Shown here piece by piece: positions 1 through 9,114 of a stretch of 64,000 nucleotides of DNA. Under the pieces are notes generated by a model. The model made no database searches, was not told the DNA's origin, and worked only from the letters and a program-made list of their open reading frames with translations. The translations under genes were made by a program, and so were the position numbers. The DNA lies in contig NZ_CM003596.1 in NCBI RefSeq assembly GCF_001435845.1, positions 2,119,137-2,183,136 of the forward strand, given 5' to 3'. The DNA is from Psychrobacter sp. P11G3. GTDB lineage: Bacteria; Pseudomonadota; Gammaproteobacteria; Pseudomonadales; Moraxellaceae. Numbering within the stretch: position 1 is the first letter of the stretch; every line of letters starts with the position of its first letter.

Positions 1-1
1 T

Positions 2-1270
2 AATGCACATAGTCAAAAAGCTCCTATTACAGCAGACTATTTTTCTGCATTTGGTAGCAGTAGTGTCATCATCGCTAATCCTGAACAAAACTTTGAATCT
101 CTAAGCACGCTTAATCTAGACACAGAGCTGCTGACCAACGCGTATCGTAGTGGCCTTGCGGTTGCACTACTTAATCAAGATGGCAACATTGACTCCAAGG
201 ATCAGCAAAAGCTGGATGCTATGAGTGCAGCTTGTGCATTAATCGCTGCAAATACTGATAGTTTGTTTTGGCAAGCGGCGACTGCTGCCGTGACTGATAT
301 CGCAGCAGTATTACCATTAAACCTAAGTCAAAAACACACACTTATCTATTTAGAGCAGCAATTTCAAAGCTATTTACCAGTAATGGATACCCGTTTTGCA
401 GATTTAGTGAGCTTTGCCTGTCAACGTAATAACGAGCAAGCGCATCAACTACGTGAACAGTATGCAAGCAATCATTTAGAAGGTGCTCAGCTAGAACAGA
501 TGAAGCGCTTTTTATTCGGTCCTAACCGCGAACTTACCGATACGTTGAACACAATTATTCAACATCAGATCAATAACATTAAAGAACACGTAGACAGTTA
601 TGCACGTGGCGATTCAATTAATCCTATTGACATGCAGACAGCGCAGATTATTAAAGAGTTGACTGAGCTTAGTTCGGCATTGCGTTTATTAGGTCTGTCC
701 AACGCAGCCAATAGTCTTAGCGAAGCAGCAGAAGCTGTGAGCCATTGGCAAGCGCCTTCTCCTGAAGACTTCGATCATTTGCTACTAGCATTAATGCATG
801 CAGAGAACGCCACTATTGCTATGGCAGAGATGCATACACCAGGGGCAATCTATCTGCCACTGAATAACCCGCATATTTCATTGCATCAGCTTAATACGGC
901 CAATGATACCTTGATACAAGAAAGCCGAACTGCGATTGCTAGTGCTGAGCAAGCCATCAATGATTATTTGGCGGAGCCTGAGCGCGATATGCTTAATATC
1001 CAAAATATTCCTGGGATGATGCGACAAGTAGCAGGCGCAGTACGCTTCTTACAACTGCCCACACCTGCCAGCATGCTGAGTCAGCTAGCCAACTATATCG
1101 AACAACGTATCGATGGCGGACGACGTATCGAAGACGGTACGTTAGCCTGCATCGCTGATGTCATCATGGCGGTCGATCATCACTTAGATGGTTTTGAGAA
1201 TAATCGCCCTGTTAGCAAGCAAGCACTTGATGTTGGTCAACAAAGCTTAAGCCACCTACTTGCTGCTTAA
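2..1270 (+). CDS. FimL/ChpA-like pilus-chemotaxis scaffold protein, 3' part
   Basis: The reading frame is open from the window edge (first full codon at 2) to the stop, so this is the last 422 residues of a longer protein whose start lies outside. It is almost wholly helical, with acidic and Leu/Ala-rich segments, and no membrane segment is visible. The pattern recalls the degenerate Hpt-like N-terminal part of ChpA and the related protein FimL, which in Pseudomonas links type IV pili, the Chp system and cyclic AMP; such proteins lack the phosphorylatable histidine. The internal Met at 221 is not a convincing start because coding continues upstream of it. The family call is from remembered patterns and is moderate; it could be another helical signalling scaffold. 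It is followed by a 267-bp spacer before nudC. Confidence 0.5.
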   Translation, partial: NAHSQKAPITADYFSAFGSSSVIIANPEQNFESLSTLNLDTELLTNAYRSGLAVALLNQDGNIDSKDQQKLDAMSAACALIAANTDSLFWQAATAAVTDIAAVLPLNLSQKHTLIYLEQQFQSYLPVMDTRFADLVSFACQRNNEQAHQLREQYASNHLEGAQLEQMKRFLFGPNRELTDTLNTIIQHQINNIKEHVDSYARGDSINPIDMQTAQIIKELTELSSALRLLGLSNAANSLSEAAEAVSHWQAPSPEDFDHLLLALMHAENATIAMAEMHTPGAIYLPLNNPHISLHQLNTANDTLIQESRTAIASAEQAINDYLAEPERDMLNIQNIPGMMRQVAGAVRFLQLPTPASMLSQLANYIEQRIDGGRRIEDGTLACIADVIMAVDHHLDGFENNRPVSKQALDVGQQSLSHLLAA

Positions 1271-1537
1271 CTTTTCTCATTGTCATGTCATGGTCATTAT
1301 CTCTGAGCCATGACATCTCATTTAAATACAGATAACTCAAGACAATGTAGGTACAAGTCAGGCACGTGAAAGTGCTACAGTCATTAGGTTAAACTAGCCT
1401 AGTTATTAGGCTGAACCAGCCTGACAATATGTATGGATATCTGGATATCTGGTTTACATAGAATTGATGATATTTTACTCTAAAACAGTCTGTGTCTACG
1501 TCGATGCGGACTTACTTTATAATGTTTGGAATTTTAT

Positions 1538-2482
1538 ATGGCCCATGCTTTTGTATTAAGTGATGACAGTATCTTATGCCGTCAAATGCCAGATGGTTGG
1601 TGGCCTTTGCAAGTTCAGCTATCGCCCGATAGTAATGACTCAAATGAGCAAGCTTATCAAGTTGGTCATGTAACGCTGCATGAGAGCCTAGCACCAAATC
1701 ATTGGCTATCAGACGATAACAATAGCACTGGCAACCATGCAGATAATACGGTTGATGCCAATATGGCTCATAGCTTTACTGCTCAAGCTACGAGCGCCAT
1801 GACTTATGACTATGCAGTTGCTCATAACGTAACGCTACCAATTATTGCTGAAAGCAGTGGCAACACTTTTGTTCCTTATCGAAAACTGATGACTCATTTG
1901 CCAGTCGCCTTGTCAGATCAGATTAGCCAAGCAATACAGCTATTAAGCTGGCAAGCAGATACACAGTTTTGTAGTCGCTGTGCTAGCCCTACTGTAAATG
2001 CTGACCAAGGCGAACGTGCCATGGTTTGTCCAGTATGTCGGTTGCGCCAGTATCCCCGCGTACAACCATGCGTCATTACTGCTATTACTCGTCCAAATCC
2101 AATGACAGGTGAGATGCAAATTTTACTGGCTCACCATCATCGTCATGGACAGCAAAACCTACCGCCAATGTATGGTTTGATCGCAGGGTTTGTAGAAGTT
2201 GGAGAGAGTTTGGAGCATGCCGTAGTACGTGAAGTCGCAGAAGAGGTCAATATCAGCGTATCAGATATCCGCTATGTGAGCAGTCAGCCATGGCCATTCC
2301 CCTCTAACTTGATGCTTGGTTTTCGAGCCTCGTATGCCAGTGGCGATATTATCTTGCAAGAAGATGAGCTCGCACATGCTGATTTCTTTGATCTCTCAAA
2401 CCTACCCAGAATTCCGCCAAAGGGTAGTATCGCTCGCGATTTGATTGACCAAGTGGCTAAAGAACAAAATATAGATTTATAA
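1538..2482 (+). CDS. nudC: NADH pyrophosphatase NudC
   Basis: NudC hydrolyses NADH/NAD to NMN(H) and AMP and also removes NAD caps from RNA. The 314-residue product has a zinc ribbon (Cys145, 148, 164, 167), a complete Nudix box from about residue 217 (G-x5-E-x7-REV-x-EE) and the family signature SQPWPFP at 249-255, which marks NADH-type specificity. It is longer than the E. coli enzyme (about 257 residues); the extra length is a polar Asn/Asp-rich stretch at about 55-80 in the N-terminal domain. ATG 1538 was chosen because TTTGGA lies 7 nt upstream. A TTG at 1526 in the same frame would add four residues and has no ribosome-binding site. It appears to be transcribed alone. Confidence 0.9.
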   Translation: MAHAFVLSDDSILCRQMPDGWWPLQVQLSPDSNDSNEQAYQVGHVTLHESLAPNHWLSDDNNSTGNHADNTVDANMAHSFTAQATSAMTYDYAVAHNVTLPIIAESSGNTFVPYRKLMTHLPVALSDQISQAIQLLSWQADTQFCSRCASPTVNADQGERAMVCPVCRLRQYPRVQPCVITAITRPNPMTGEMQILLAHHHRHGQQNLPPMYGLIAGFVEVGESLEHAVVREVAEEVNISVSDIRYVSSQPWPFPSNLMLGFRASYASGDIILQEDELAHADFFDLSNLPRIPPKGSIARDLIDQVAKEQNIDL

Positions 2483-2696
2483 TCAGTCCTTATCTATAAA
2501 CACACATTACGCTATAGTATTGTATTTTCAATCTCATCTCTTTAAAATCGCTGCTCCTGTGATAAGCGTTTTACTTTAAATTTATTTTTAGTAAGTAACA
2601 CGCCAAAATGAGCAGTAACACGCTGACAGAGCAGATGCTCTTATAGATACTGTTTTACAAAGACCGCTTTCTCAATATTTCATCTCTATTTATACT

Positions 2697-2721
2697 AATA
2701 CCAATTCTTACGACTGGTATT
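2697..2721 (+). other. Hairpin in the 5' leader of the rnfB-like gene
   Basis: AATACCA (2697-2703) and TGGTATT (2715-2721) are perfect inverted arms around an 11-nt loop, ending just before the AAGG that precedes the start at 2737. There is no T-run, so an operator or a translational hairpin is more likely than a terminator. The function is unknown. Confidence 0.35.
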
Positions 2722-2736
2722 AAGGTCCTTAATTAA

Positions 2737-3582
2737 ATGCAAAGTAGCACCAATATACGCTTAGTCAATCTACCTATCTTATTCGATGCATTACACATTG
2801 ATACCTTGCCCGCTGACATACAGGCAAAAATTGCACGTGTGGATGCATGTTTGCCACAGACGCAGTGCGGACTATGTGAGCATCCAGATGGTTGCCTGCC
2901 ATATGCCGCTGCGATTGTATTAGATGGCGAGCCGTATAATAAATGTGTGCCCGGTGGTCAGCCAGTCACCAATGCGATTGCTCAGACTCTCGATATAGAC
3001 ACTCCTAACACTACGTTGACGGCGGTGCCTTCACAGTGGCCAATAGATGCCACTTCTGAACGTCCGACGGAGGTTCGTGCGGTTATCCGTGAAAATGACT
3101 GTATCGGCTGCACCAAATGTATTCCTGCTTGCCCAGTCGATGCTATCGTTGGTACTGGCAAGCATATACATACGATTTTTACAGATTTGTGCACGGGCTG
3201 TGAGCTATGTATCGCGCCCTGCCCTGTTGATTGCATTGACTTAGTCACGGTTGATCGGGAAATATCTGAGCCTGAGCGAATAGCAGAGCAAGAAGATTTG
3301 AGACAACGCTACCACACTCATTTAAAACGCGTCACAGAACAGCTTGCCGATACGAGCAATAGTAGACCTGTCGTTAGTATGGTAGAAGCTAAGCTCAATA
3401 ACGCAGCAAGTCAGACTCTAAATATCAGTGAGTCGCAAGCGAAAAATACCATTGCAGCTGCCAAGCTCCGTACCAAAATCAAAAAACTAGAAAAGCAACT
3501 GAGTGTGCGTGCAAACGATAAGAAACAAGCAGAGCTCGAATCCTTACAAGCCGAGCTTGAGTCATTGCAAGTAGCGCTATAA
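2737..3582 (+). CDS. Solitary RnfB-like iron-sulfur (ferredoxin) protein
   Basis: The 281-residue soluble protein has the cysteine layout of RnfB without its N-terminal membrane anchor. A RnfB-type 4Fe-4S site uses Cys44, 47, 53 and 70. Two bacterial ferredoxin motifs follow at Cys122/125/128/132 and Cys152/155/158/162. The tail (about 245-281) is Lys/Glu/Leu-rich with heptad spacing and probably forms a coiled coil. In Rnf complexes RnfB passes electrons between ferredoxin and the membrane pump, but no rnfA, C, D, G or E lies nearby. Here it may deliver electrons to another acceptor. The next gene is nth, the gene that ends the rnfABCDGE-nth cluster in E. coli, so the pair may be a relic of that operon. 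Family certain, partner unknown. Confidence 0.8.
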   Translation: MQSSTNIRLVNLPILFDALHIDTLPADIQAKIARVDACLPQTQCGLCEHPDGCLPYAAAIVLDGEPYNKCVPGGQPVTNAIAQTLDIDTPNTTLTAVPSQWPIDATSERPTEVRAVIRENDCIGCTKCIPACPVDAIVGTGKHIHTIFTDLCTGCELCIAPCPVDCIDLVTVDREISEPERIAEQEDLRQRYHTHLKRVTEQLADTSNSRPVVSMVEAKLNNAASQTLNISESQAKNTIAAAKLRTKIKKLEKQLSVRANDKKQAELESLQAELESLQVAL

Positions 3583-3702
3583 CGGTAATAGCTGACTACG
3601 CAGTGAATGCGTTAATAAATTGATACTTTAATCATTAACATGAATGCTAGCGCTAGCATATAATTTGGCACCATCATTCATCAAAATAATAGTCAAAATG
3701 CC

Positions 3703-4398
3703 ATGAGTAAAACGGTCAAACATAAAACAGCTGACACGCCGCCCTCAAGACGAATGCCCAATCGTGACGTGCGTCCGTTCTTTGAAAAGCTAGCAGCGAC
3801 TATTGATGAGCCTGTCACCGAACTTAATTATGACAGTAATTTTGAGTTACTTATCGCGGTAATTCTGTCCGCACAAGCGACTGATGTCAGTGTCAATATT
3901 GCTACCAAGCAATTGTACCCAGTAGCTAACACACCTGAGGCAATACTGGCACTAGGCGAAGACGGTCTCAAATCCTATATCAAAAACATTGGTCTATATA
4001 ATGCCAAAGCAAAAAACGTCATCAAAACCTGCCGTGATTTGATTGAGAAATTTGATAGCACCGTTCCTGATAACCGCAAAGATTTAGAATCACTGGCAGG
4101 TGTCGGCCGGAAAACTGCTAACGTTGTGTTAAATACGGCTTTTGGCCAGCCGACCATGGCCGTTGACACGCATATCTTTCGGGTGGGCAATCGTACTGGG
4201 CTTGCCACTGGTAAAACCGTACTTATCGTCGAAAAAAAGCTAGTCGAGCGAATTCCAGAAGACTTCATCGTAGACGCCCATCATTATCTTATCTTACACG
4301 GCCGCTATACCTGTCAGGCACGTACACCCAAATGCGGCGCTTGCCCTGTCTATGAAGAATGCATGTTCAAAGATAAAGCTGCATTTTTAGAGTTGTAA
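3703..4398 (+). CDS. nth: Endonuclease III (DNA glycosylase/AP lyase)
   Basis: Nth removes oxidised pyrimidines from DNA and cuts the abasic site. The 231-residue product has the helix-hairpin-helix LAGVGRKTAN with catalytic Lys137, catalytic Asp155 in VDTHIFRV, and a C-terminal 4Fe-4S site with the family spacing C-x6-C-x2-C-x5-C (Cys204, 211, 214, 220). A charged 20-residue N-terminal extension is not found in E. coli Nth (211 residues). The ATG at 3703 has no strong ribosome-binding site; an in-frame ATG at residue 18 is an alternative. It lies 120 bp after the rnfB-like gene on the same strand, a linkage common in gammaproteobacteria. Confidence 0.93.
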   Translation: MSKTVKHKTADTPPSRRMPNRDVRPFFEKLAATIDEPVTELNYDSNFELLIAVILSAQATDVSVNIATKQLYPVANTPEAILALGEDGLKSYIKNIGLYNAKAKNVIKTCRDLIEKFDSTVPDNRKDLESLAGVGRKTANVVLNTAFGQPTMAVDTHIFRVGNRTGLATGKTVLIVEKKLVERIPEDFIVDAHHYLILHGRYTCQARTPKCGACPVYEECMFKDKAAFLEL

Positions 4399-4886
4399 CG
4401 TATTGTTCATTTCAAGCAAACGCTACTACAGCCAATTACTCAGCTAGATAAACTGCTATCCAGTAACCACCTTTGATTGCAGTGAACTGCTTGTTGAGCA
4501 TTTCTTATAGTAGAGCAAGTGTTGCTCACTAGAGTTTTATAACGTTTCAAGGTAGAATAACCCTATTTTGCGTTAAGAGATTTTGGCCATTACCCTGCTT
4601 CTGATAAGGCAATCTGCACATTAGCGTTGTCTATTAGGGCAAGTACTGACCCAACTCGTTATCGCCAAGGCCATATTAGAGCGTGGCAGTATCATTTTAT
4701 ATATTGATTGAATGATAGTCCGCTCACCCTTTGGTCATATTTATTAGCAAAGATTTTAGTTAAAACCGATTTTAAATTAAGAAATACCGATTATCTGCCG
4801 CGTAAATGCGTGGTCAAAATTAATTAGAGCAGCACCCAGATGTGCTGCTTTTCCTACCCTTATTGATTCAATTAAGCGATCCCATT
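4399..4886 (+). other. Long leader region upstream of metK
   Basis: This 488-bp gap has no convincing gene. It holds a small hairpin GAGCAA-GTG-TTGCTC at 4513-4527 and a stronger one at 4828-4849. TGGCC (4584-4588) can pair with GGCCA (4669-4673), enclosing about 80 nt that might fold. No known SAM riboswitch consensus was recognised. Most of it is probably metK promoter and 5' leader. Confidence 0.4.
4828..4853 (+). terminator. Hairpin with short T-run before metK (possible attenuator)
   Basis: AGCAGCAC (4828-4835) and GTGCTGCT (4842-4849) form a perfect 8-bp stem with a 6-nt loop, followed by TTT. It ends 37 nt before the metK start. It may be an intrinsic terminator inside the leader, hence an attenuator, or simply the end of an upstream transcript. 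Confidence 0.5.
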
Positions 4887-6053
4887 ATGCGTGAATACAA
4901 CTTATTTACCTCAGAATCTGTGAGCGAAGGCCATCCTGACAAAATGGCTGACCAAATATCAGACGCTATCCTTGACGCTATCTTACGTGAAGATCTGCAC
5001 GCACGTGTGGCATGCGAAACCTTAGTAAAAACAGGCGCAGTCATACTTGCAGGTGAAATCACTACAACCGCAAATATCGATTTAGAGCGTCTGGTGCGTG
5101 ACACTGTAAATGGCATCGGCTATCACCATTCAGATTTAGGCTTTGATGGCGAGACTTGTGCAGTCATCAACATGCTAGGCAAACAATCTCCTGAAATCGC
5201 GCAAGGCGTCGATCGTAGCGACCCTGAAGAGCAAGGTGCAGGCGACCAAGGCTTAATGTTTGGTTATGCAAGTAATGAAACCGAAGTATTGATGCCAGCG
5301 CCTATCGAGTATGCCCATCGTTTGATGGAGCGTCAGTCGGAGCTGCGCCGCGCAGGCGAGCTACCTTGGTTACGTCCAGATGCCAAAGCGCAGGTAACCT
5401 TGAAGTATGACGGCAATCGTCCTGTCGCCATCGATGCTGTTGTATTATCAACACAGCATGATCCAAGCATCTCGCAGTCAGATCTGCAAGAAGCGGTGAT
5501 GGAATCTATCATCAAGCAAGTGCTACCAGCTGACTTATTGCACGCTGGCACACGCTATCATATCAACCCAACTGGTAAGTTTGTGATTGGTGGTCCTGTT
5601 GGTGATGCTGGTCTGACTGGTCGTAAAATTATTGTTGACACTTACGGCGGCATGGCACGTCATGGTGGCGGTGCGTTCAGTGGTAAAGATCCTTCAAAAG
5701 TGGATCGCAGTGCTGCTTATGCGGTACGTTATGTGGCCAAAAACATCGTAGCAGCAGGTCTTGCTGAGCGCTGTGAAGTACAGGTCAGCTATGCAATTGG
5801 TGTCGCTGAGCCTACCTCTATCTCTGTTAATACTTTTGGTACTAGCAAAATCAGTAACGATGAAATCATTCGCTTGATTCGTACTCACTTTGACCTACGT
5901 CCTTACGGCATTACCCGTATGTTGAACTTACTACAGCCAATGTATCAGCAGACTGCTACCTTTGGACACTTTGGTCGTCCAGGCTCAGAGACTGCCTTTA
6001 CGTGGGAAAAAACAGACAAAGCTGATATCTTAAAAGCAGACGCTGGTTTATAA
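4887..6053 (+). CDS. metK: S-adenosylmethionine synthetase
   Basis: MetK makes S-adenosylmethionine from methionine and ATP in the cytoplasm. The 388-residue product has the usual length and the family landmarks: [13 protein letters not shown] at the N-terminus (ATP/Mg binding), [12 protein letters not shown] in the middle, and the glycine-rich loop [19 protein letters not shown] 4887 is preferred over an upstream in-frame GTG at 4842, because [19 protein letters not shown] matches the family start and the GTG falls inside the hairpin stem. No clear Shine-Dalgarno sequence precedes the ATG, which fits control in the leader. A DUF3144 gene follows 76 bp downstream. Confidence 0.95.
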   Translation: MREYNLFTSESVSEGHPDKMADQISDAILDAILREDLHARVACETLVKTGAVILAGEITTTANIDLERLVRDTVNGIGYHHSDLGFDGETCAVINMLGKQSPEIAQGVDRSDPEEQGAGDQGLMFGYASNETEVLMPAPIEYAHRLMERQSELRRAGELPWLRPDAKAQVTLKYDGNRPVAIDAVVLSTQHDPSISQSDLQEAVMESIIKQVLPADLLHAGTRYHINPTGKFVIGGPVGDAGLTGRKIIVDTYGGMARHGGGAFSGKDPSKVDRSAAYAVRYVAKNIVAAGLAERCEVQVSYAIGVAEPTSISVNTFGTSKISNDEIIRLIRTHFDLRPYGITRMLNLLQPMYQQTATFGHFGRPGSETAFTWEKTDKADILKADAGL

Positions 6054-6129
6054 GAGTCACTATTTTAAAACGTTTACCAACCATTTTTATATACTAAAAA
6101 CTACTGACACTTATTATTAGGAGTTGCTT

Positions 6130-6486
6130 ATGTCTCAAGACAATACTCAAGACCAAAACGCTGATGCTAACATCGAAATCACCCCTGAAATGCAGGCATT
6201 CTATCAACGTGCTGACGCTATCATCGGTATCGCCAACAGTCAGCTAGGCCCTGAAGCGCATTCAGGTCAAGTAGGTGCTTCTTTATTATATGCTGCAGCA
6301 CGCTATAGCGCGTCAGTTGCCTCTATCGGCTTCGTCAAAGGTGATGATTTCGCCAAAGAAAAAGACGATATTGTCGAGTTTTATGTCAAACAATATCGCC
6401 AAATGCTGAGCGATAATTTAACTGATTATGCTCAAAACTTTGACAAGTACGTGCAGCTAAATCAAGACGACAAACCAGCTGAATAA
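6130..6486 (+). CDS. DUF3144 family protein
   Basis: This is a small acidic cytoplasmic protein of 118 residues. The core, from FYQRADAIIGIANSQ to MLSDNLTDYAQNFD, matches the DUF3144 family, which has no known function. Start ATG 6130 follows a strong TTAGGAG six bases upstream. It sits 76 bp after metK, before a strong terminator, so read-through from metK is possible. No catalytic motif is visible. Confidence 0.8.
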   Translation: MSQDNTQDQNADANIEITPEMQAFYQRADAIIGIANSQLGPEAHSGQVGASLLYAAARYSASVASIGFVKGDDFAKEKDDIVEFYVKQYRQMLSDNLTDYAQNFDKYVQLNQDDKPAE

Positions 6487-6559
6487 GCGAATCTCGTCAG
6501 TCTAGATGTTTTTGATTTAGACATACTGTTGTAAAATCAGTATTTGATGGCAAAAAATA

Positions 6560-6591
6560 AACCCCCAAGCTTCATTGAGCTTGGGGGTTTT
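6560..6591. terminator. Intrinsic terminator after the DUF3144 gene
   Basis: AACCCCCAAGCT (6560-6571) pairs with AGCTTGGGGGTT (6578-6589) over 12 bp with a 6-nt loop. An A-tract precedes and a T-run follows, so it can work in both directions. Confidence 0.9.
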
Positions 6592-6718
6592 GTATGGTGT
6601 TTAAGTAGATAGCTACCGACAAATGAGCTACCATAAAAGACTAAATATTTATCATTAGTAGGCAAATCCATCATCGATAACAGGACGCTATCGAATATTA
6701 TTAATAAGGACATTTTTT

Positions 6719-7075
6719 ATGAAACAAACTCTATCTACTCGTCGATTTTCCACAATTAATCAATCTTCGCTCAAACCATCATCACTTATATTGATATTAG
6801 TTCTAGCTTTAACTGGCTGTAGCTCTATGTCTGATGTAGGCACGTCTGGTCAAACACCTACCCCATCCAGTCCTGATATCAGTCAGCAATTTGAAGGTGC
6901 TCTTACTCAATGTCCACCCGCTAACCCTGCCAACAATATCTGTACGGCACAATATGAACCCGTCTGTGTAAAGACGAAAGTTGGAACAGTGATCAGCTAC
7001 CGAACAGCTAGTAATGCCTGCTCAGCCTGTAATATCCCTGAATCCGTTGGTTATGCAAAAGGCGAATGTAGCTGA
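6719..7075 (+). CDS. Small lipoprotein with a Kazal-like cysteine domain
   Basis: The 118-residue product starts with a basic, then hydrophobic signal peptide ending in a lipobox (LALTGC, acylated Cys about residue 34). A Thr/Pro/Ser linker follows, then six cysteines. The region from C-x9-C, through TAQYEPVC, to SNACSACNIP resembles a Kazal serine-protease-inhibitor fold (YxPVC, N-x-C-x2-C), with a longer C3-C4 spacing than the classic family. It is probably anchored in the outer membrane; protease inhibition is only a family-based guess. The gene is flanked by terminators on both sides and appears to be monocistronic. Confidence 0.7.
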   Translation: MKQTLSTRRFSTINQSSLKPSSLILILVLALTGCSSMSDVGTSGQTPTPSSPDISQQFEGALTQCPPANPANNICTAQYEPVCVKTKVGTVISYRTASNACSACNIPESVGYAKGECS

Positions 7076-7158
7076 TCTATAAAGTGGTTGTATCGAGATC
7101 TGCTGTACTGAAAGCTGCTGTATTGGAAGATTTTTTATTAAAAATATTGAACATCCAT

Positions 7159-7193
7159 AAAAATACCCAGCTTATGACAAGCTGGGTATTTTT
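7159..7193. terminator. Bidirectional terminator between the lipoprotein gene and the BCCT genes
   Basis: A perfect 15-bp stem (7159-7173 with 7179-7193, loop ATGAC) starts with A's and ends with T's. It serves convergent transcription of the lipoprotein gene (+) and BCCT copy 1 (-). Confidence 0.92.
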
Positions 7194-7218
7194 GTAGCTA
7201 GAAAATAAACTCTAACGC

Positions 7219-8871
7219 TTAAGCATCTTTCTCAAGTGCTGGTGGGCCTTTTAGTAACTCTTCATCACGGAATTCATTGGCCGAGTTGTGCTCTGCTGAC
7301 TCTTCTGTGGTGAACCATTGCTGATTACGATAGAGTATCAAACGATCTCGACTGAGACCACGCAATAGAGAATACATCATCACGACGATCACAATAGCAA
7401 AAGGAAATCCTGAGACAATCGATGCCGCTTGTAGTGCACTCAAACCACCTGCTGCCAATAATACAGCTGCGATAACACCTTCAGAACCTGCCCAAAATAA
7501 ACGCTGGATCTTTGGCGGATTGGTATCACCACCTGATGTCAGCATATCGATGACAAAACTGGCTGAATCCGATGAGGTAACAAACCATAGGACAATCATC
7601 ACCACGATGAGCAAGTTGACCGCACCCGTTAATGGATAAGACTCCATCAATTTAAAGATAGCGCTACCTGTATCGGCTTTGACCGCTTCAATCAGACCTG
7701 GGCTAACTATGTTAGGGTCTGCTGCTGCCACCAACTCCATATTTACCGCAGAACCACCAAAAGCAGTAAACCACAGGAACAATATCGTGATAGGAATTAA
7801 TAATACGCCTAATATAAACTCACGGATGGTACGGCCACGAGAGATACGCGCAACGAATACCCCAACGAATGGTGACCAACTAATCCACCATGCCCAATAG
7901 AAAATCGTCCAAGAGGCTTGCCAGTTTTCTTCGCCTCTATAAGACTCTGTCCATAGACCTAATGGCACGATTTGATGCAAATAGTTACCGATGTTTTCTA
8001 CAAAGCTATTAAAAATAAACTGCGTAGGCCCAAAGATAATCACAAAACTTAGCAATATCACAGTGAACAATATATTGGTATCACTTAGACGCTTGATGCC
8101 TTTATCCAATCCCATAAACAGAGATAACCCTGCTAGCATGGTGATAAGGCCAATCAAAATAATCTGCACCGTAATATTATTGGGTATACCAAATAATGTC
8201 TCAAGGCCTGAGTTAATCTGCAAGACACCAAGACCTAACGTGGTCACTACCCCAAACATCGTACCAAATACGGCGAGCGTATCTACCGTATGACCCCAAC
8301 CGCCGTAGATCTTTTTACCCAATATTGGATAAAGTGTCGAACGGATAGCCAGTGGTAAACCTACTCGATAATGAAAATAAGCAAGCGACAGCGCGACCAT
8401 GCCATATAGCGCCCATACATGTAGACCATAATGTAGGAAAGAGATATTCATCGCTTGTTTGGCAGCGGCGACTGTCTCCGCCTCTCCTAATGGTGGTGCC
8501 ATAAAGTGATACAGCGGCTCAGCGGTGCCCCAATAAAGCAGCCCAATACCGATACCAGCTGAAAACAACATGCCAATCCAAGAAACCATATTGTACTCTG
8601 GTCTCTCATTCTGATGACCGAGTCTGATATCGCCGTAGCGGCTAAATATCATATATATACTCATGACCAATGTTAAATTGACCACGACAATAAAAAACCA
8701 GCCAAAGCGTAAAGAGACAAATGCTTTTGCTTGGTTAAATACTACTTCTGCTTGTTCGTTGAATAAAGCGCCAAAAATAATGAACGCCAGTATCAGGATT
8801 GCTGAAGTCAAAAATACAGGTTTACTTACCCGCGGAAAAGGGCCTAATCGGCCAACTTTTACATGATCCAT
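7219..8871 (-). CDS. BCCT family osmolyte transporter, copy 1
   Basis: The 550-residue inner-membrane carrier has about 12 hydrophobic segments. It belongs to the betaine/choline/carnitine transporters, shown by GIGIG (106-110) and WGTAEPLYHF (114-123) in TM3, the aromatic substrate box YWAWWISW (325-332) and ARISRGRT (341-348). Such carriers use the sodium or proton gradient to import glycine betaine, choline or DMSP; the substrate cannot be read from sequence. It lacks the long C-terminal tail of BetT. Start ATG 8871 aligns with the other copies (MDHVKVGRLGP) and follows GGGGA; the upstream in-frame extension is spacer. It is last of three tandem copies and the most divergent. Copies 2 and 3 resemble each other more. 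Confidence 0.92.
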   Translation of the reverse strand: MDHVKVGRLGPFPRVSKPVFLTSAILILAFIIFGALFNEQAEVVFNQAKAFVSLRFGWFFIVVVNLTLVMSIYMIFSRYGDIRLGHQNERPEYNMVSWIGMLFSAGIGIGLLYWGTAEPLYHFMAPPLGEAETVAAAKQAMNISFLHYGLHVWALYGMVALSLAYFHYRVGLPLAIRSTLYPILGKKIYGGWGHTVDTLAVFGTMFGVVTTLGLGVLQINSGLETLFGIPNNITVQIILIGLITMLAGLSLFMGLDKGIKRLSDTNILFTVILLSFVIIFGPTQFIFNSFVENIGNYLHQIVPLGLWTESYRGEENWQASWTIFYWAWWISWSPFVGVFVARISRGRTIREFILGVLLIPITILFLWFTAFGGSAVNMELVAAADPNIVSPGLIEAVKADTGSAIFKLMESYPLTGAVNLLIVVMIVLWFVTSSDSASFVIDMLTSGGDTNPPKIQRLFWAGSEGVIAAVLLAAGGLSALQAASIVSGFPFAIVIVVMMYSLLRGLSRDRLILYRNQQWFTTEESAEHNSANEFRDEELLKGPPALEKDA

Positions 8872-8898
8872 AGGTATATCCCCAAAAAAGTGCGTAAC

Positions 8899-8912
8899 CA
8901 TACCAAGGTATG
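8899..8912. promoter_or_regulatory. Palindrome upstream of BCCT copy 1
   Basis: CATACC-AA-GGTATG is a perfect inverted repeat 28 bp before the start codon. The same site occurs at the same distance upstream of copy 2. It is a candidate operator or 5'-UTR element. Confidence 0.45.
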
Positions 8913-9038
8913 AACGAATTATCAAATATAACACCTTGTAAATACTGCCGAATGTATAGAAATGGTAGTAACATTTCGGTAATAATTTTCAACAATATGA
9001 ATTTGTCCTGAATAAATTTAAGTATCTTCACCCAATAA

Positions 9039-9072
9039 AGAAGCCCCAACTTAAAAATAAATTGGGGCTTCT
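9039..9072 (-). terminator. Terminator between BCCT copies 2 and 1
   Basis: AGAAGCCCCAA (9039-9049) and TTGGGGCTTCT (9062-9072) form an 11-bp stem 43 bp after the stop of copy 2 and before copy 1. A near-identical hairpin follows copy 3. Confidence 0.8.
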
Positions 9073-9114
9073 TCTATTAAAGGCTTAAATAGCTGTCTTA
9101 CTTTTACCTACTTT

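Noticed and set aside
1408..1422. AGGCTG-AAC-CAGCCT hairpin after the FimL-like gene
   Set aside because: A 6-bp stem with no T-run is too weak to call a terminator.
4399..4886. SAM riboswitch upstream of metK
   Set aside because: No recognised SAM-I, SAM-II, SAM-IV or SAM/SAH consensus elements were found by eye, so only a generic leader was reported.
8872..9049. N-terminal extensions of BCCT copies 1 and 2 reading into the spacer
   Set aside because: Copy 3 lacks any such extension. The chosen ATGs align across the copies, and the extension simply follows the duplicated spacer.
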